A stretch of DNA of 64,000 bases. It comes from Otis tarda (Eukaryota; Chordata; Aves; Otidiformes; Otididae). A model generated the notes under the pieces. It was not told the DNA's origin and made no database searches. It saw nothing but the letters and a program-made list of their open reading frames with translations. A program made the translations under genes and the position numbers. Each line of letters opens with the position of its first letter. Position 1 is the first letter of the stretch. The DNA is taken from contig CM048553.1 in the NCBI GenBank assembly GCA_026413225.1, forward strand, positions 45,176,001-45,240,000. The letters are read 5' to 3'. Below, piece by piece: positions 26,701 to 39,074 of the stretch.

Positions 26701-29700
26701 ATCTGCTTCCACCACACAGTAGGCCTCAGTCCTGGGCTGTTCAGGTGCCCCGAAGGCTTTACCGTATCTCACGGCAGGGAAATGCTGTAAAATCATTGGG
26801 GAGTGGCAGGCATCATGGCGTAAGGAGTCCATAAGTCCCTGTGCCTTACCCTTTGCTGTCACCTCAGGAGTTCAAAAAGGGACTGTGCCAAGGTAGAGGG
26901 GTTGATCTTTCCGTGTCCTCCTAAGCAAGTTTGCCTTGACAGGTTATCATTTAACCCACATGCTGATTGCAAATAATTTTATATAAGATGAACAGAGAAC
27001 AAGCAGGAAAAAATGCTGTGAGACATGGCAGGAGGCGATGGTTTATGCATTGCAATGTTGTACACCTCCTTCATATATACACACGTACCAGCCTGAACAC
27101 ATTGCGTCTGCTGAATGCTTTATGGGGTGGGGAACACACAGGCTAAGGGTTGAAGAGAAAATTTAACATCACATTTAAACAGTGACTCAGTGACTTGCTG
27201 AGATAATTCCCAATACCCTGGATGGGTCAGTGCCAGAGAAGGGAGCGAGTGTGACTCAGAGGCGTGGGGAAGGGGGGTGATGGATGGGGAAGGAACCAAG
27301 GTTGGGAGAGGGGGACTTTGAAGTCAGGAGGACCGATGGACCAAGCCCTTGGAAAGCTCTGTGAGCTGGAAGGATACTGTCGGAAGAGGCTGAGGGGTAG
27401 GTGAGTGCCAGCAGCCATGGCAGTGGGTAATGAGAAGATACCTCCTGTCCTCAGTTGATGGAAATTCTCAGAAGCTCCTAAAATTCAGGGAAATTACTTT
27501 GGAAGCAAAGCAAGAATAAAGTGTGTGTGGGAGGAGAGTTGGCCCCGGGTAAGGAGCCTTGGAAAAAAAATCCTCTAAACAAAGGGTGTTGTGGTTTGAT
27601 TGCATCAAAGTGATGTATGTGGAGGTGCCCATGGTGGGAGGAGCAGGACAGGGACACGCCATGGCTGCAGCCTCACCATGTGCCATCCCTCAAGCAGTGG
27701 GATGGCATCACTGCCACTTGCCATCTTGCCTGTGGTTTGCAGCGTCTGTTAGTTGGGGAGGGGAAGGTGATGCTCTTCCAAGGTGTACTGTAGTGTCCTG
27801 TAGCGTCCTGTGCAAGGTCTGGGTGCTGTCATGGTAAGATAGGAATAGAAAGAAAGGCAGTAGAGACCCCAGACCTTGAAATGCACTTATATATCCTGTG
27901 GGGTCACAGCCTGAGCTCAAAATAAGAGTTTTGGTAAAGCCAGCCTAGAGATGGAGTCTGTCAGTAGGCTAGAGGTAAGAAGTTGGCTTATAAATAAAGA
28001 CAACACAAAGCTTGTGGTCCCAGATACTGCTGAAGATGACACCTTACTCACCTTAGCCTCTCAAGGCTTCCCCAGGAGGCAGCTGGGAGACAGTTGGAAG
28101 GTGACTTGCCCAGCAACAAGCCCCAGAAGATATCTATGCTGATGTTGACCATGGGGAGAGACAGACCCAGGTGGACCAACAAAGGAAAACATCGTTATGG
28201 AAGAGAAGGGATGTGGAGGGAAACCGGACACGCATGCCTCCGGTGCTCACATGGCTTCATCTTTCCACAGCACAGAAAGGAGCATGTGGGTGGAAATGAC
28301 GCCAAGGGGGAGTATGCTGCTGCCCGTGACGTGGGAAACACATCTCATCCTAGTGCTGGGAGGACTCGAACCTCTCTGCAGTGGCAAGGAGTGACCCATG
28401 AGGCCGCTTTTGTGGATGATGCTTCAGTATGCAATGTAAATTGGTGAATATTTAGCAAGTACTCTGCCTCCTGGCAAGAAGACAGGACATGGGATCTGAA
28501 GGAATAAGCACCTGTCAACATTCAGGGATCTGTTTAATTGAAGGAGTCACTCCTTTCTGTCTCCTGTGAGGTTAGTAGCCATGATCCACTCCTGACCTAC
28601 AGTAGATGCAATTTTACTGCAATTTGTGAGTCATTAATGCCCATTGCTCACTCTTTAATGCAACTAGGTGCACAGATTTGTTTTAATACACATCAGATGA
28701 AGTATGGTAGGAGAGGACAGTCTTTACATCAAATTTCATCAGAGTACTTATACACCTATCCTAATTTATTTGGCAGGCACACAGGAATCACAAGATTTGC
28801 TTCAACTGGGAAAAGAAATCCCACATTACTAGCAGGCAGGATACCAATACTGTTCCAGACTGCTGTGCATTATTATCCAAATATCATTTTTTCTCCTTCA
28901 GGGCTTGTGCCAGCAGCAGTGTCGATGGAGCAGCCTAGAGAAAGCACTGGTTCAGGTTAGCAAAGAGGTTTTGCAAATATGCTGGGAAAGGTGTTTTCTG
29001 TCCTCCTCATGCACAAAGTGGCAGCTGAGTCTGGAATTGACTCTTTTTGGTTAAAGCGTCATCTTGTAGCTCCCCAGGAAACTTGAGTATCGGGAGGAAA
29101 GGAGCCCCCCCATCATTACCATGGCCTATGAGTTGACCCCTTACAAGCCCTGCTGTCCTGCTCAGGCAGGAGCAACAGGCAGAGGCATGTTTGTTCCCTG
29201 CTCTCCCATCATTGAGATATCATTTAATATTAAGACGCAAAGGACCAGAGGCCTCAAAGGCAGAAAGGGAAGATTTACAGCAGAGTGGCTGTCAGTCGCT
29301 TTGGTCTAATTAAATGGCTCCTGCCTCCTTGACTCGGTTCCAGTGCGGTGGAGCTTGACTTGTTTAGCATTGGGGAAGCATCCTGACCACTCACTGTTAC
29401 TAATGCTTCAGCCCCAAAATGTGACCATTTGGCTGAAATAAGCTGTAAAAACCTGTCATTGCCTTCGTACCCTGGTATGTGGACAGCTAGGCACCTCTCC
29501 TGATGGGTGCCTGCGCCTGTGACAGCAGCAACAGACCCCAGAGGGCAAGGAGCACCACATATGGGCAGCAGGATGTGGGGCCAAATGCTGCTGCTGCTGC
29601 AGGGCCACCGCTACCCTTGGACCCTCTTGGGAGGTGAAGACACTTCTCTTCTCTGCATCCTTTTTGGAGGGGACAACAGGGAGCTGGTGGTAGAAGAGCA

Positions 29701-29749
29701 CTCTGGAGGTGAGGATCCACCCCAGTGGTGGTCCCGTGAGGTCCTCTCT
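17714..29749. other. Intergenic, no gene recognised
   Basis: Twelve kilobases without a recognisable exon, RNA gene or transposable element. Short homopolymer runs occur (A run near 20404-20416, A/T runs near 22452-22461 and 23594-23603). Open frames such as plus 19361-19846 (161 codons) and plus 25843-26298 (151 codons) show no domain. A perfect box-B-like string on the minus strand (28372-28362) has no partner A box or cloverleaf. Confidence 0.5.
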
Positions 29750-29754
29750 ATACA

Positions 29755-30865
29755 ACCGGTAAAACTATAGATATTGTCTACGTAGACTTTTAGTAAAGTC
29801 TTTGACACCATTTCCCACAGCATTCTTCTGGAGAAACTGTGTGCTCATGGCTTGGGCAGGTGTACTCTTTGCTGGGTAAAAAACTGGCTGGATGGGCAGG
29901 CCCAAAGAGTTGTGGAGAATGGAGTTAAATCAGTTGGTGGCTGGTCACAAGTGGTGTTCCCCAGAGCTCAGTACTGGGACCAGACTTGTTCAATATCTTT
30001 GTCAATGATCTGGATGAGGAGATTGACTGTACCCTCAATAAGTTTGCAGATGACACTGAGTTGGGCGGGAGTGTTGATCTGCTTGAGGGTAGGAAGGCTC
30101 TGCAGAGGGATCTGGGCAGGCGGGATTGATGGCCGAGATCAACTGTATGAGATTCAACAAGGCCAAGTGCCGGGTCCTGCACTTTAGTCACAGCAACCCC
30201 ATGCAATGCTACAGGCTTGGGGAAGAGTGGCTGGAAAGCTGCCTGGCAGAAAAGGATCTAGAAGTATTGGTTGGTCCACAGCTAGCCCAATATGAGCCAG
30301 CAGTGTGTCCAGGTGGCCAAGAAGGCCAATAGATCCTGGCTTGTATCAGAAATAGAGTGGCCAGCAGGAGTAGGGAAGTGATCATTCCCCTGTATGCAGC
30401 ACTGGTGAGGCTGCACCTTGAATATTGTGTTCAGTTTTGGGCCCCTCACTACAAGAAAGACACTGAGGTGCTGGAGCATGTCCAGAGAAGAACAATGAAG
30501 CTGGCGAAGGATCTAGAGCACAAGTCTTATGAGGAGTTGCTGAGGGAACTGGGGTGGTTTAGCCTGGAGAAAAGGAGGCTCAGGGAAGACCTTACTGCTC
30601 TCTGAAGGTCTTGAAAGGAGGTTGTAGTGAGGTGGGTGTTGGCCTCTTCTCCCACGTTGGCCTCTTCTCCCACGTAACAAGAAATGGAACGAGAGGAAAA
30701 GGCTTCAAGTTGCGTCAGTGGATGTTTAGGTTAGATATTAGGAAAAAATTATTCACCAAAAGGGTTGTGAAGCATTGGAACAGGCTGCCCAGGGAAGTGG
30801 TGGAGTCACCATTCCTGGAGATATTTAAAAGACGTGTAGATGTGGTGCTTAGGAACATGGTTTAG
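29755..30865 (+). pseudogene. CR1 ORF2 (reverse transcriptase C-terminal part), broken
   Basis: In an intact CR1 this protein copies element RNA into DNA at a nicked target. Here only the region from motif A to the C-terminus remains. The reading frame changes several times: an extra T interrupts motif A, giving adjacent stop codons near 29788. The YWDQ-like block and the FADD motif lie in different frames. The block up to LTAL ends in a stop at 30603-30605, and the final segment (30611-30865) is in yet another frame. An in-frame direct repeat doubles six residues (GLFSHV) in that last segment. There is no endonuclease domain and no start codon of its own, so I treat it as a decayed pseudogene of the element. 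Confidence 0.9.
30638..30673 (+). repeat. 18-bp tandem duplication inside CR1
   Basis: The unit GTTGGCCTCTTCTCCCAC is present twice without mismatch (30638-30655, 30656-30673) within the coding part of the CR1 copy. Because it is 18 bases it adds six residues without shifting the frame. The other larger CR1 copy in this window does not show the doubled block. Confidence 0.9.
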
Positions 30866-30947
30866 TAGTGGACTTGGCAGTGCTAGGTTAATGGTTGGAC
30901 TTGATGATATTAAAGGCCTTTGATTCCAGATTCCATGATTCTACGAC

Positions 30948-32354
30948 CCCATGCCTCTCAGTCAAGGGTCCTTTCCCTCTTTTCCCAGAGCCATCCTGCT
31001 TCTCCTGGGGCACTTCCCAGCCTGCCCTGCTGCTCTCTGAATTTCTAAGTATCTGGAAACAGAGCAGACCAAGTCATTCACTACGAGTAACACACCCAAC
31101 ACCCTCAGCCCATTTTTTCATGTCAGTGAAATAAGGAACAGGTCATGATTTGAGTAAATGCATCTATTAGTCTCAGTCACATGAATTATTTTTTATTACG
31201 GATTATTATTTGTGTCTTGTTAGCAAATTGGCTGGTGTTAGTCGTCAGAGCACATGCCATCTAATTGGATGTTTACATCATATGTTATTCCCTCCCTTCA
31301 CTGATTGGATGAATTAAACTTTATTAACAGCAGCCTTCTCTCGTGTTTGCAGATGATGCATGAACATTTGTAGCTACTTGGCAATTCTGTTGTGAGACAA
31401 TAAAAGAGCTTTTCAAAATGCCAGGAGAGGAAATCCAGTGTGAATACTCTTGCAAATATTTACTTGTGCTGCTATTTGCAATATTTTATTGTCTAATGGA
31501 TTTAATGATGCTATTTATCAAATAATTATGATTGTGCTTTTTATTGAATTCAAATTTAACTGAGCAATTTCCAGAAATATCTGTCAAAATTAAAAGAAAA
31601 CTCCAGTGCACTAAATGCACAAGATACAGGAAACCATTATAGATAATTATAGCTATAATGTGCTTAGGTATTGCACAAATGTGTGTTTCACAAGCACCTT
31701 AGAGGAGAGAAAACAAGCACAGAGCTACCTCAGGTACAATAACAAATTAACAATTAGTAAAACTCCGCTTCCTCAATTTGTCAGCACTGAGTTAGGACGC
31801 AGTGAACTGGCCTTTCCCCGCAAGCAGAGCTGCACAAGGGTGAACACACCCAAAGGCCTGTTGCTTCAAGGCGGAGCTGTGATATCCGCTGTATTTTAGA
31901 AATCAGAGATGTTTTCAGGGTTTGGAGGTGGTTTCACAAGCAGGGCTGCCTCATCCCCAAAGCCTTCACAGCCCTGCTCTGTGTCCCCGGCCCCAACACG
32001 ACCTGTCTCTCCTCTTGGGGAAAGAGGGAATGAGAATCTCACAGCAACAGGAATGTGTAAGAGTCCCTCAGACTTAATGCATCATCTGACCAGCTCTGGT
32101 CATGGAGCTGTGGCTGATGTTTATTCTGTTCAGCCAAGGAAGTGGACGTGGAGGCCACCTTCCCTACTACTTTTCTGCTGTCCATTATACCTGTGAAGCT
32201 TCCAAAATCCACAGAGATAATTTCTTGCTACCTGATATTTGTTGGAAAACAATAACTATAAGAAGATGTTGAATTTCTGAGGTATTCAAGAAAACATGGA
32301 TAAGTATCGTGAGACCTTCCTGAGATGGGCAGGAGCTGTGATTTTCATGCTTTT
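30948..32354. other. Spacer between tail-to-tail CR1 copies
   Basis: No gene is seen. The part from about 31140 to 31620 is AT-rich and dense in transcription-factor-like cores: CTAATTGG (31261-31268), TGTTTAC (31270-31276), several TTATT/ATTA strings and TGATTGGATGAATTAAAC. This texture is typical of conserved non-coding elements in vertebrate gene deserts, but conservation cannot be seen from one genome. The remainder (31.6-32.35 kb) holds only short chance open frames. Confidence 0.35.
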
Positions 32355-33825
32355 CATAGACTCATAGAATGGCTTGGGTTGGAAGGGACTTTTAAAGGTT
32401 GTCTAGCTCAATGTCCTTGCAAGGAGCAGGGACATCTTCAATTAGATCAGGTTGCTCAGACCCTCATCTAACATCAAGAAACGTTACCAGGGATGGGGCA
32501 TCCACCACCTCTCTAGGAAATCTGTTCCAGTGCCTCACCACTCTCATTGTAAAAATTTTTTCCCTATATCAAGTCTGGATCTATCTCCCTCTATTTTAAA
32601 ATCATTACCCCTTGTCCTATCACAACAGGCCCTGCTAAAAAGTTTCTCCCCATCTTTCTTATAAGTCCCCTTTAGGCACTGGAAGGCCGCTATAAAGTCT
32701 TTGTGGAGCTTTCTCTTCCCTGGGCTGAACAGCCCCAACTCTCAGCCTGTCCTCATAGGAGAGGTGCTCCAGCCCTGTTATCATCTTTGTGGGCCTCCTC
32801 TGGACTTGCTCCAACAGGTCCGTGTCCTTATGTTGGGGGCTCCAGAGCAGGACACAGTACTCCAGGTGGGGTCTCATGAGAGTGGTGTAGAGGGGCAGAA
32901 TCACCTCCCTTGACCTGCTGGCCATGCTTCTTTTGATGCAGCCCAGGATGCAGTTGGCTTTCTGAACTGCAAGTGCACATTGCTGACTCATGTCAAAGTC
33001 CTTCTCTTCAGGGCTGGTCTCGATCCATTCTCTACTCAGCCTATATTTGTGCTTGGAATTGCCCTGCCCCATGTACATGGCATGGGCCCAGCTCTCCAGC
33101 CTGTCAAGGTCTCTCTGGATGGCATCCCTCCCCTCCAGCATGTCAACGGCACCACACAGCTTGGTGTCATCACCAAACTTGCTGAGGGTGCACTCAATCC
33201 CACTGTCCATGTTGCCAACAAAGATGTTAAACAGGGCCGGGCCCAATACTGATCCCTGAGGAACACCACTCATCACTAGTCTCCATTTGGACATTGAGCT
33301 GTTGACTGCAACTCTTTGAGTGTGACCAGCCAGCCAATCCCTTATCCGTCGAGTGGTCTGTCTGTCAAATCCATATCTCTTCAGTTTAGAGACAAGGATA
33401 TCATGCGGGACAGTGTGAAATGCTTTGCACAAGTCCAGGCAGATAATGTCAGTTGCTCATCCCTTATCCACCGATGCTGTAACTCTGTCATAGAAGGCCA
33501 CCAAATTTGTCAGGCACTATTTGCTCTTAGTGAAGCTGTGTTGGCTGTCACCAGTCACCTCCTTGTTTTCCATGTACCTTAGCATGGTTTCCAGGAGAAT
33601 CTGCTCCATGACCTTGCCAGGCACAGAGGTGGGACTGAATGGCTTGTAGTTGCCTGGGTTTTCCTTGTTTCCCTTTTTAAAAATGGGATTATGTTTCCCC
33701 TTCTCCAGCCATCGGGAACCTCACCAGACTGCCACAACTTTTCAAATGTGATGGACAGTGGCTTGGCAACTTCATCTGCCAGTTTTCTTTGAAGGATCTT
33801 CAAGGAAGTGTTCCTAAAATACTGA
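32355..33825 (-). mobile_element. CR1 LINE, 5'-truncated copy
   Basis: A CR1 copy of about 1.5 kb on the minus strand. Its 3' tail is at 32355 (plus-strand CATAGACTCATAGAATGG), next to GGTTGGAAGGGAC. Going 5' on the minus strand come the 3' UTR, the C-terminal ORF2 blocks, the FGDD catalytic motif (33177-33166), the motif A region near 33430, and upstream reverse transcriptase segments to about 33,800. The 5' edge is diffuse. It covers more of the reverse transcriptase than the copy at 29750-30947 and differs from it in sequence, so the two are separate insertions and probably different subfamilies. Frameshifts and stops upstream of 33432 leave it non-functional. Confidence 0.95.
32659..33432 (-). 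pseudogene. CR1 ORF2 fragment, 257 open codons
   Basis: The longest open frame in the window, and part of the minus-strand CR1 copy rather than a host gene. The methionine at its start is internal to ORF2, within motif A (residues 1-8 read MCKAFHTV). The usual second acidic residue of that motif is replaced by His here. The two aspartates of the catalytic box survive as FGDD at about residues 86-89, followed by TKLCGAVD. Further blocks are [20 protein letters not shown] and HLEYCVLLW. The stretch between the ESWAH and DMSQQ blocks looks shorter than in the plus-strand copy, suggesting in-frame deletions. The frame ends before the true ORF2 terminus. No endonuclease domain is present. I see no sign of host co-option. 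Confidence 0.9.
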
Positions 33826-34684
33826 AGATGAGGTCAGTCTCTAAGCCCCAGTCACTTTCCCTGGAAGATGAGGCCTGGACATCTTCCAGTGGCCATGACT
33901 TGAAAGACTCTGTCCATATGTCTATCAAGTCACTAAGCTGAAATTGGTGCGCTGCACAAGTCCATCAAAATCTACGTGATCTAGGCGAGGTCTATGAAAA
34001 AGAAGCAACGAGAACACGTTCTTAGCCTAGTCTGAAGGAACGCCTAGTGAGCATCAGAGGATGGGACCATCTCCAAAACACCTGAGTTTCAATGAAATAA
34101 AACACACTTTTTCTTCATCTGACCAAAATGGAGGCACTACCTTTCTTCACATCGCTATTTTGACTCGTGCCTTGTTTGAATATACAACACCAGTCTCTAT
34201 TTCCAAGAAATGCAGTAAATGTGGATTCTTGGAGAGCCAAATTCTTCTTTACTAGTTCTGAAGCATTCAAAACTTCAAGGCAAGAAATATTTCCTCCAGC
34301 TGTCCATGCATGAAGTTGATTTATGACTAGTTTTCTGTTCAAACCACTGTAATTTTGTGAAATGATAGCAGTATTGATTCTAGCAAGAGTTTCACTTTGC
34401 TGAAACTACCAGGGCAGAGGGACTAAATGGAGCCTTGGAGTGAATAATACAGCTTTCCACTTTATCAATTTCATGTGTTTTGCTCCCCACCTTCACTTAA
34501 CAACCGACATCTCTTCTTTCCTTCCTTCTTTTCCCTTTAAGGCACTGGTCTTTTGCTATGGTTCACAGCTATAAATGATGGAGAGTATTTTCTTACCTGG
34601 GAACTCTGAGCAGCATCAAAATACAATCTGAGCAATGAATAGACTGCTCGACATCTCCGAGTGGTTTGTGTTGCTACGTGGGAA

Positions 34685-34737
34685 GCTGAATTCTGGTTCT
34701 GAAAGATGCTGAATTCTGGTTCTGAAACATACTGAAT
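34685..34737. repeat. 23-bp tandem duplication with partial third copy
   Basis: The unit GCTGAATTCTGGTTCTGAAA plus three bases repeats with a 23-base period at 34685-34707 and 34708-34730. A decayed partial third copy (ACTGAATTATGG) follows. It is a small local duplication of unknown age. Confidence 0.85.
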
Positions 34738-36522
34738 TATGGAGGTGAAAGATGATTTTTTGTTTGTTTTGCATGGAAGAAAATGTTTCTGGTCTAGTTT
34801 TTCTTAAAATAACAAGTGAGCAAAAATATTTGGTTAGAAGAACTAGGTGGTTTTTTGGTCTGGGCTAGATTCTGCTCTCAGTTATATTAATATGAATGAA
34901 GATAAACTTTACTGAAGACAACGAAAATATCTTGGCATAAAACTGGTCTGAAGACCAGTTCCACAAACAGATAAATCCTCATCCATGTAGGAGAGAAACA
35001 GAGGGCTGTTGGATGACCTTTCTGGACCAGTAACCCCAAAATGTCCTGTTTTAGAGAATAAGTAAAAATTGCAGATGAACTTCGTACACTTCTCATCTGT
35101 ACTCCCTGTGCGCAGGTGTTGCCGTGTTTCCATTACTAAAGTCAGAGTGAAAAAAAGCAGAGAATACAAATACCTCAGTGGCACTATTAATTCAGTCATA
35201 GACACAGTATGTATGTCAGCAAAAATCTTCAGTAGCCTAGCCAGCTACTGAAACTGCTGCTTCTGCATTTGCTTTCTGTGTACTTACTTGAAGAAAGAAA
35301 TTTCAGAAACCCAGAGGTCTATGAAGGTGCTAGGAAGAAATGTCATTCAGAAAATTTTTTTAAAAAGCTAGATAAAATATTATTCTGGGCATGCAAAAAA
35401 CATAGATTTTATTTTTTTATAAATACCTTTGGGCTCTTGATATCAAATTTGCAAATGGATGATTTGAGGCTCTGTAAGCGCATTAAAAGTTTGAGGACTT
35501 TGAGGCAAATATTTAGGAAAAAAATGAAAAATAATGCAAACAGATTTTAGCATGATCAGATAATAGTTGGGATTCTACTACAGGAAACAGGGTTTAAAGT
35601 AAAGCCGAGACACACTGTATTTCTCCAAAACACTGCACATGGCAGTGGGCTCCAGCATGAGGACATCACCGGCCAGCCCTGCACATGGGGTTGAGTTTGG
35701 AGGTGGAGATGGGCTACTGCCACCGTGCTGGTGCTAAACAGCTCCATGGTGGCCATGAAATCCCACTGCCTTAAGCCACCGTCTTGGCCTCAGGGAGAGG
35801 GAAAGGCAGGTGGTCACTCAGCAGCTCCTGACACAGAGAAAAATCCCACATCCTGATGCAGGAGAGGGAAGGCTCCTGCTTGAGAACCAAGCCAAGCATG
35901 AAATTAGTATTTCCTTTACAGTAAAAGAAAAAAAAAAAAGGCTGTGACATGGGAATAAATATAAACTTGAGGTGGGAACAGGCTTTGAACTCATTGGCTG
36001 GTTCACGTCTGTCCCTGTTAAGCAGCATGGTGCTTAAGACGTCCAGGACGAGCCACACCTTTAGATCCTAATACCTAATTTGCAGCCTGGGTGAGATTCC
36101 TGTAGGTCTTGTACTGTCAGGCCCCTTGGGAAAATCTCACCCGTGAGGCACAGCCAGGGCCCATGCAAGTCTTCAGACCTCCAGGAACAGATTACCTTCT
36201 CCCTGCCCAGCTCTGAGCACCATTTGCTGGGTAGCCAGCTGCCGAAAAACACTGCAGGAAGCTGTTGGGGCTTCAGAAAGGCTTTTCCGGGGACACAAGG
36301 GCAGCAGTGCTGTGCAGGGCTGTGCATCGACTGGCATTTTTGCTTCCATGGTTGGGTTTCATGAAGTCATTTGTATTTCTTCATCCCCCCGTTTCCTTTA
36401 AGGTGCCACTCCAGAATATCTCGTGTTTGGAACCATCAGGACTGGGTCTGACCAAAACTGGGGTGTGAAACTAAAGCCCAGGCAACCTGAGAGGTACAGG
36501 ATTTAATCAAAACTGCATCTTG

Positions 36523-36575
36523 GTTTTTTTTTTATTTGTGTTTTTTTCTCCCCTTTTTTTTTTTTTGTTTCCCCA
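36523..36575. repeat. T-rich low-complexity tract
   Basis: Successive T runs broken by ATTTGTG, CTCCCC and G, followed immediately by TTTCCCCACAG. The tract plus CACAG resembles a 3' splice site on the plus strand, but no coding exon can be recognised after it. Confidence 0.7.
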
Positions 36576-39074
36576 CAGCCACATCTCAGCACTGCTCTAC
36601 CCTTCCCTCCCTTCCGCTGCAGAGCTCTGCACTGAGCGTTTCTCCTGGCTGGTTTAGCGCAGGAGCGGAGATCCCCGCAGCATCACTAATGCTCCCCAGG
36701 GGAGGCAGACAGGTTTTGCTGTCACCACCGATGAGCCGAAGCAAAGCAAGCGAGCAACGGGAACCAGCAAACACCCTGGGTGACAAGCACAAGCAAAGCC
36801 TCTCTTAGAGGGAAGAGCCGCCTCCACCCGGGACAGGCACATTTTGGAGGGCACTGGTGCAGGCGGCAGGTGGGGAAATACCCAATGTGTCGTGAACTTG
36901 CTGCTTTTACTCCCTGAATGGTGTTGGAAGAAGGAGGCAGAGATGGGCACTCTGTGATGGAAACAAATGACCCAGCTTTGCCCACTTAGGGCACAACACA
37001 CAGGAGCGAAATTATGGAAAAAGCAGCAAATTTTCATCACAAGAAAAAAGCTAAATAAAATCCTACAGATATTTTGGTTTTGAAAAGCTTGTGTTTGGGA
37101 AACCTACTTGAAACTAGGCTTCACCTGCCTCTGTTCTCCTGCCTCTGCTGGGATGAGCTGTCCCTGGTTCATGAGGCCTGACATGCAGTGATGCTGCTGC
37201 TCAGTGTATTGCCTTTTTTTTTTTCCTGCCATCCGTCTAACATTTTGGTCACTTGGGCATACTCGAGCACAGATCTGCTTTGAAAAGCTGCGATCTCCTC
37301 CTAAATCATCAAGCTGCTCCTCCTGTCAGCTAGGAACCTGACATGCCTGTTTGAAAAGGCAAAATAATTTCTTTTTTTTTCCCCTGCAACTGCTATTTCA
37401 GAGCCAACCCGGCTGGTGCAGCAGGAGCTGGACTCTGGTCTCCCTGCGGTATCTACCTTTCCCAAAAAATGCCATGCTGGAGGGCATCTGGCAGGAGGAA
37501 GCAGCTGGGGTGAGGAGCCATGCAGCGTGCTCGGGATGCCACCATGCTTTGGTCCCTTTCCCTGACAGGCTGCTCCTCGCCTGCTGCCCTCTGTGCACCT
37601 AAGGGACCTTTAAATTCCCCGAAAGAGCTTTGTTTTTGGAGAAAGTAATAATTAAAAAAAAAAAATGAAAAAGCAGAGGAATATTTCTCCTTGATTGCTG
37701 AGCCGCTGATGGTAGGACTCCTCCTCCCCAGTGGGTTTCTTTCCCCGCTATAGCACTTAATCAGGCTGTCCCCACCACCTCCGGCAGCCGCCCTCCGCAC
37801 AACAGCAGGTACCCACCGAGGCAACCTCGCAAAATTTCCTCATCACCGGCAAATGGCCTTGATGATGTCACAGCAGGTGTCCAGCGAGGCTGGCTCTTCG
37901 CTAGCACAGAGGAGCTTCACCGGTGGTGCTGGAGCATCCTGCCTCTCACCTCTTCTGGCAGGGGGAAGGCTGCTCTGCCACCACCCTGGGCTGCTCCCTC
38001 AGGCTTTGGTCGCTGGCTGTTGATGCTGAGGATGCTCAGCTCTGAGCCCCAGGGTGGCGGTGGTGGCACAGCCCAGTGGTCACTGATTTTGCACTCACTG
38101 CTCACCTTCTGGGACATTGTGCTTTCACGTATGGTGCCCATACAGGGCCCTATTCCCAATCTGAGCCAATCTTTATGAATGAGGGTAGAAAGCACAGTTT
38201 TGGCACAACTTTCCCCTTGGCTTCCGTGCCACGAATACCGATGCTTTCTTGTGACCCACAGCTCCGTGCCCCAGGCACTACCAGGGTTACGTGGCTGCCC
38301 TCCCAACTTTCCTCAAGGTGACGTGATTACAGTCCCTGTCTCCTCTGGATAAATGTCTTCAGTTGCTCAGCAACCTCCACACCAGGATTAAATTAACTTT
38401 GATTACAATTACAGACAGCACGAATCAGCCCGCACCATCAGAGGAAAGCAGAGTGCAGGCTGGTTTTTTCTGGAGGATTTTCTTCCTGAAGCACAGCTCT
38501 CGGGGGGAATCGCTTCTCCCCGCTTTGCTTTGTGTCGAGTGCGGATGCATCCCAACCCCAAAGCTTTAAACGCGCAGTGGAATTGAGCACAGAAGAATTG
38601 GTTTATGTACCTGAAGATATTTCCCTGCAGAGGCAAGAAAAGCAGAGAGGAGGCCCAATTGCTGGGGCCTCTTGCGCTGGGCCCAAGTGCTCGGGCTTTG
38701 CTCTTACGCCAAGGTCCCAAAACTTCCTCTGGTGAAACCAATAGGCTTAAATACAGCTACTCATCATCCCCAGAGGGCCCTTGCTGTCATCTCCTCCAAG
38801 TCCTCAATTTAATATGGGAATGTTCAGTTATTATATATAGCTCCACAGCTCCCTGGAACTCGGGAGACTTCCTGGCTCGGAGGGGAGCATCTCCAAGAAT
38901 CCCTCAGGGGATGAAAGGATGCAGGGGACTGACTTCACAGGGATCAGACCTATGGGTCACAAAGTAGGAGGGTTAAATGGCTCTATCTGCCACTCGTGGT
39001 CTTCTCTGCCCATGCCTGGAGTAGACCTGCCCGGCTGGCAGGGTGCTTTCTTGGTGCCCACTATCTCGCTACAT

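Larger units (their letters stand above)
29750..30947 (+). mobile_element. CR1 LINE, 5'-truncated copy
   Basis: A 1.2-kb CR1 copy on the plus strand, starting just before reverse transcriptase motif A and running through the end of ORF2 and the short 3' UTR to the tail (CCATGATTCTACGACC). Landmarks in order are the DFSK/VFDT motif A region, the FADD catalytic motif (30043-30054), the ASRSREVI and LEYCVQFW blocks, the VQRR block, and the [10 protein letters not shown] block before the stop codon at 30863-30865. The 3' end agrees with the minus-strand copy at 32355. It is 5'-truncated, as most CR1 insertions are, and its coding frame is broken in several places, so it cannot encode an enzyme. 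Confidence 0.95.

Noticed and set aside
27588-27600. TGTTGTGGTTTGA string resembling the start of some avian LTRs
   Set aside because: No matching end, polypurine tract, internal region or second LTR could be found nearby.
28362-28372. Perfect tRNA box-B-like string on the minus strand, GGTTCGAGTCC
   Set aside because: The upstream minus-strand sequence lacks an A box, and the acceptor arms do not pair. It is a chance match rather than a tRNA or tRNA-derived SINE.
32701-33259. Several plus-strand open frames of 70-90 codons
   Set aside because: They are antisense shadows of the minus-strand CR1 reverse transcriptase fragment.
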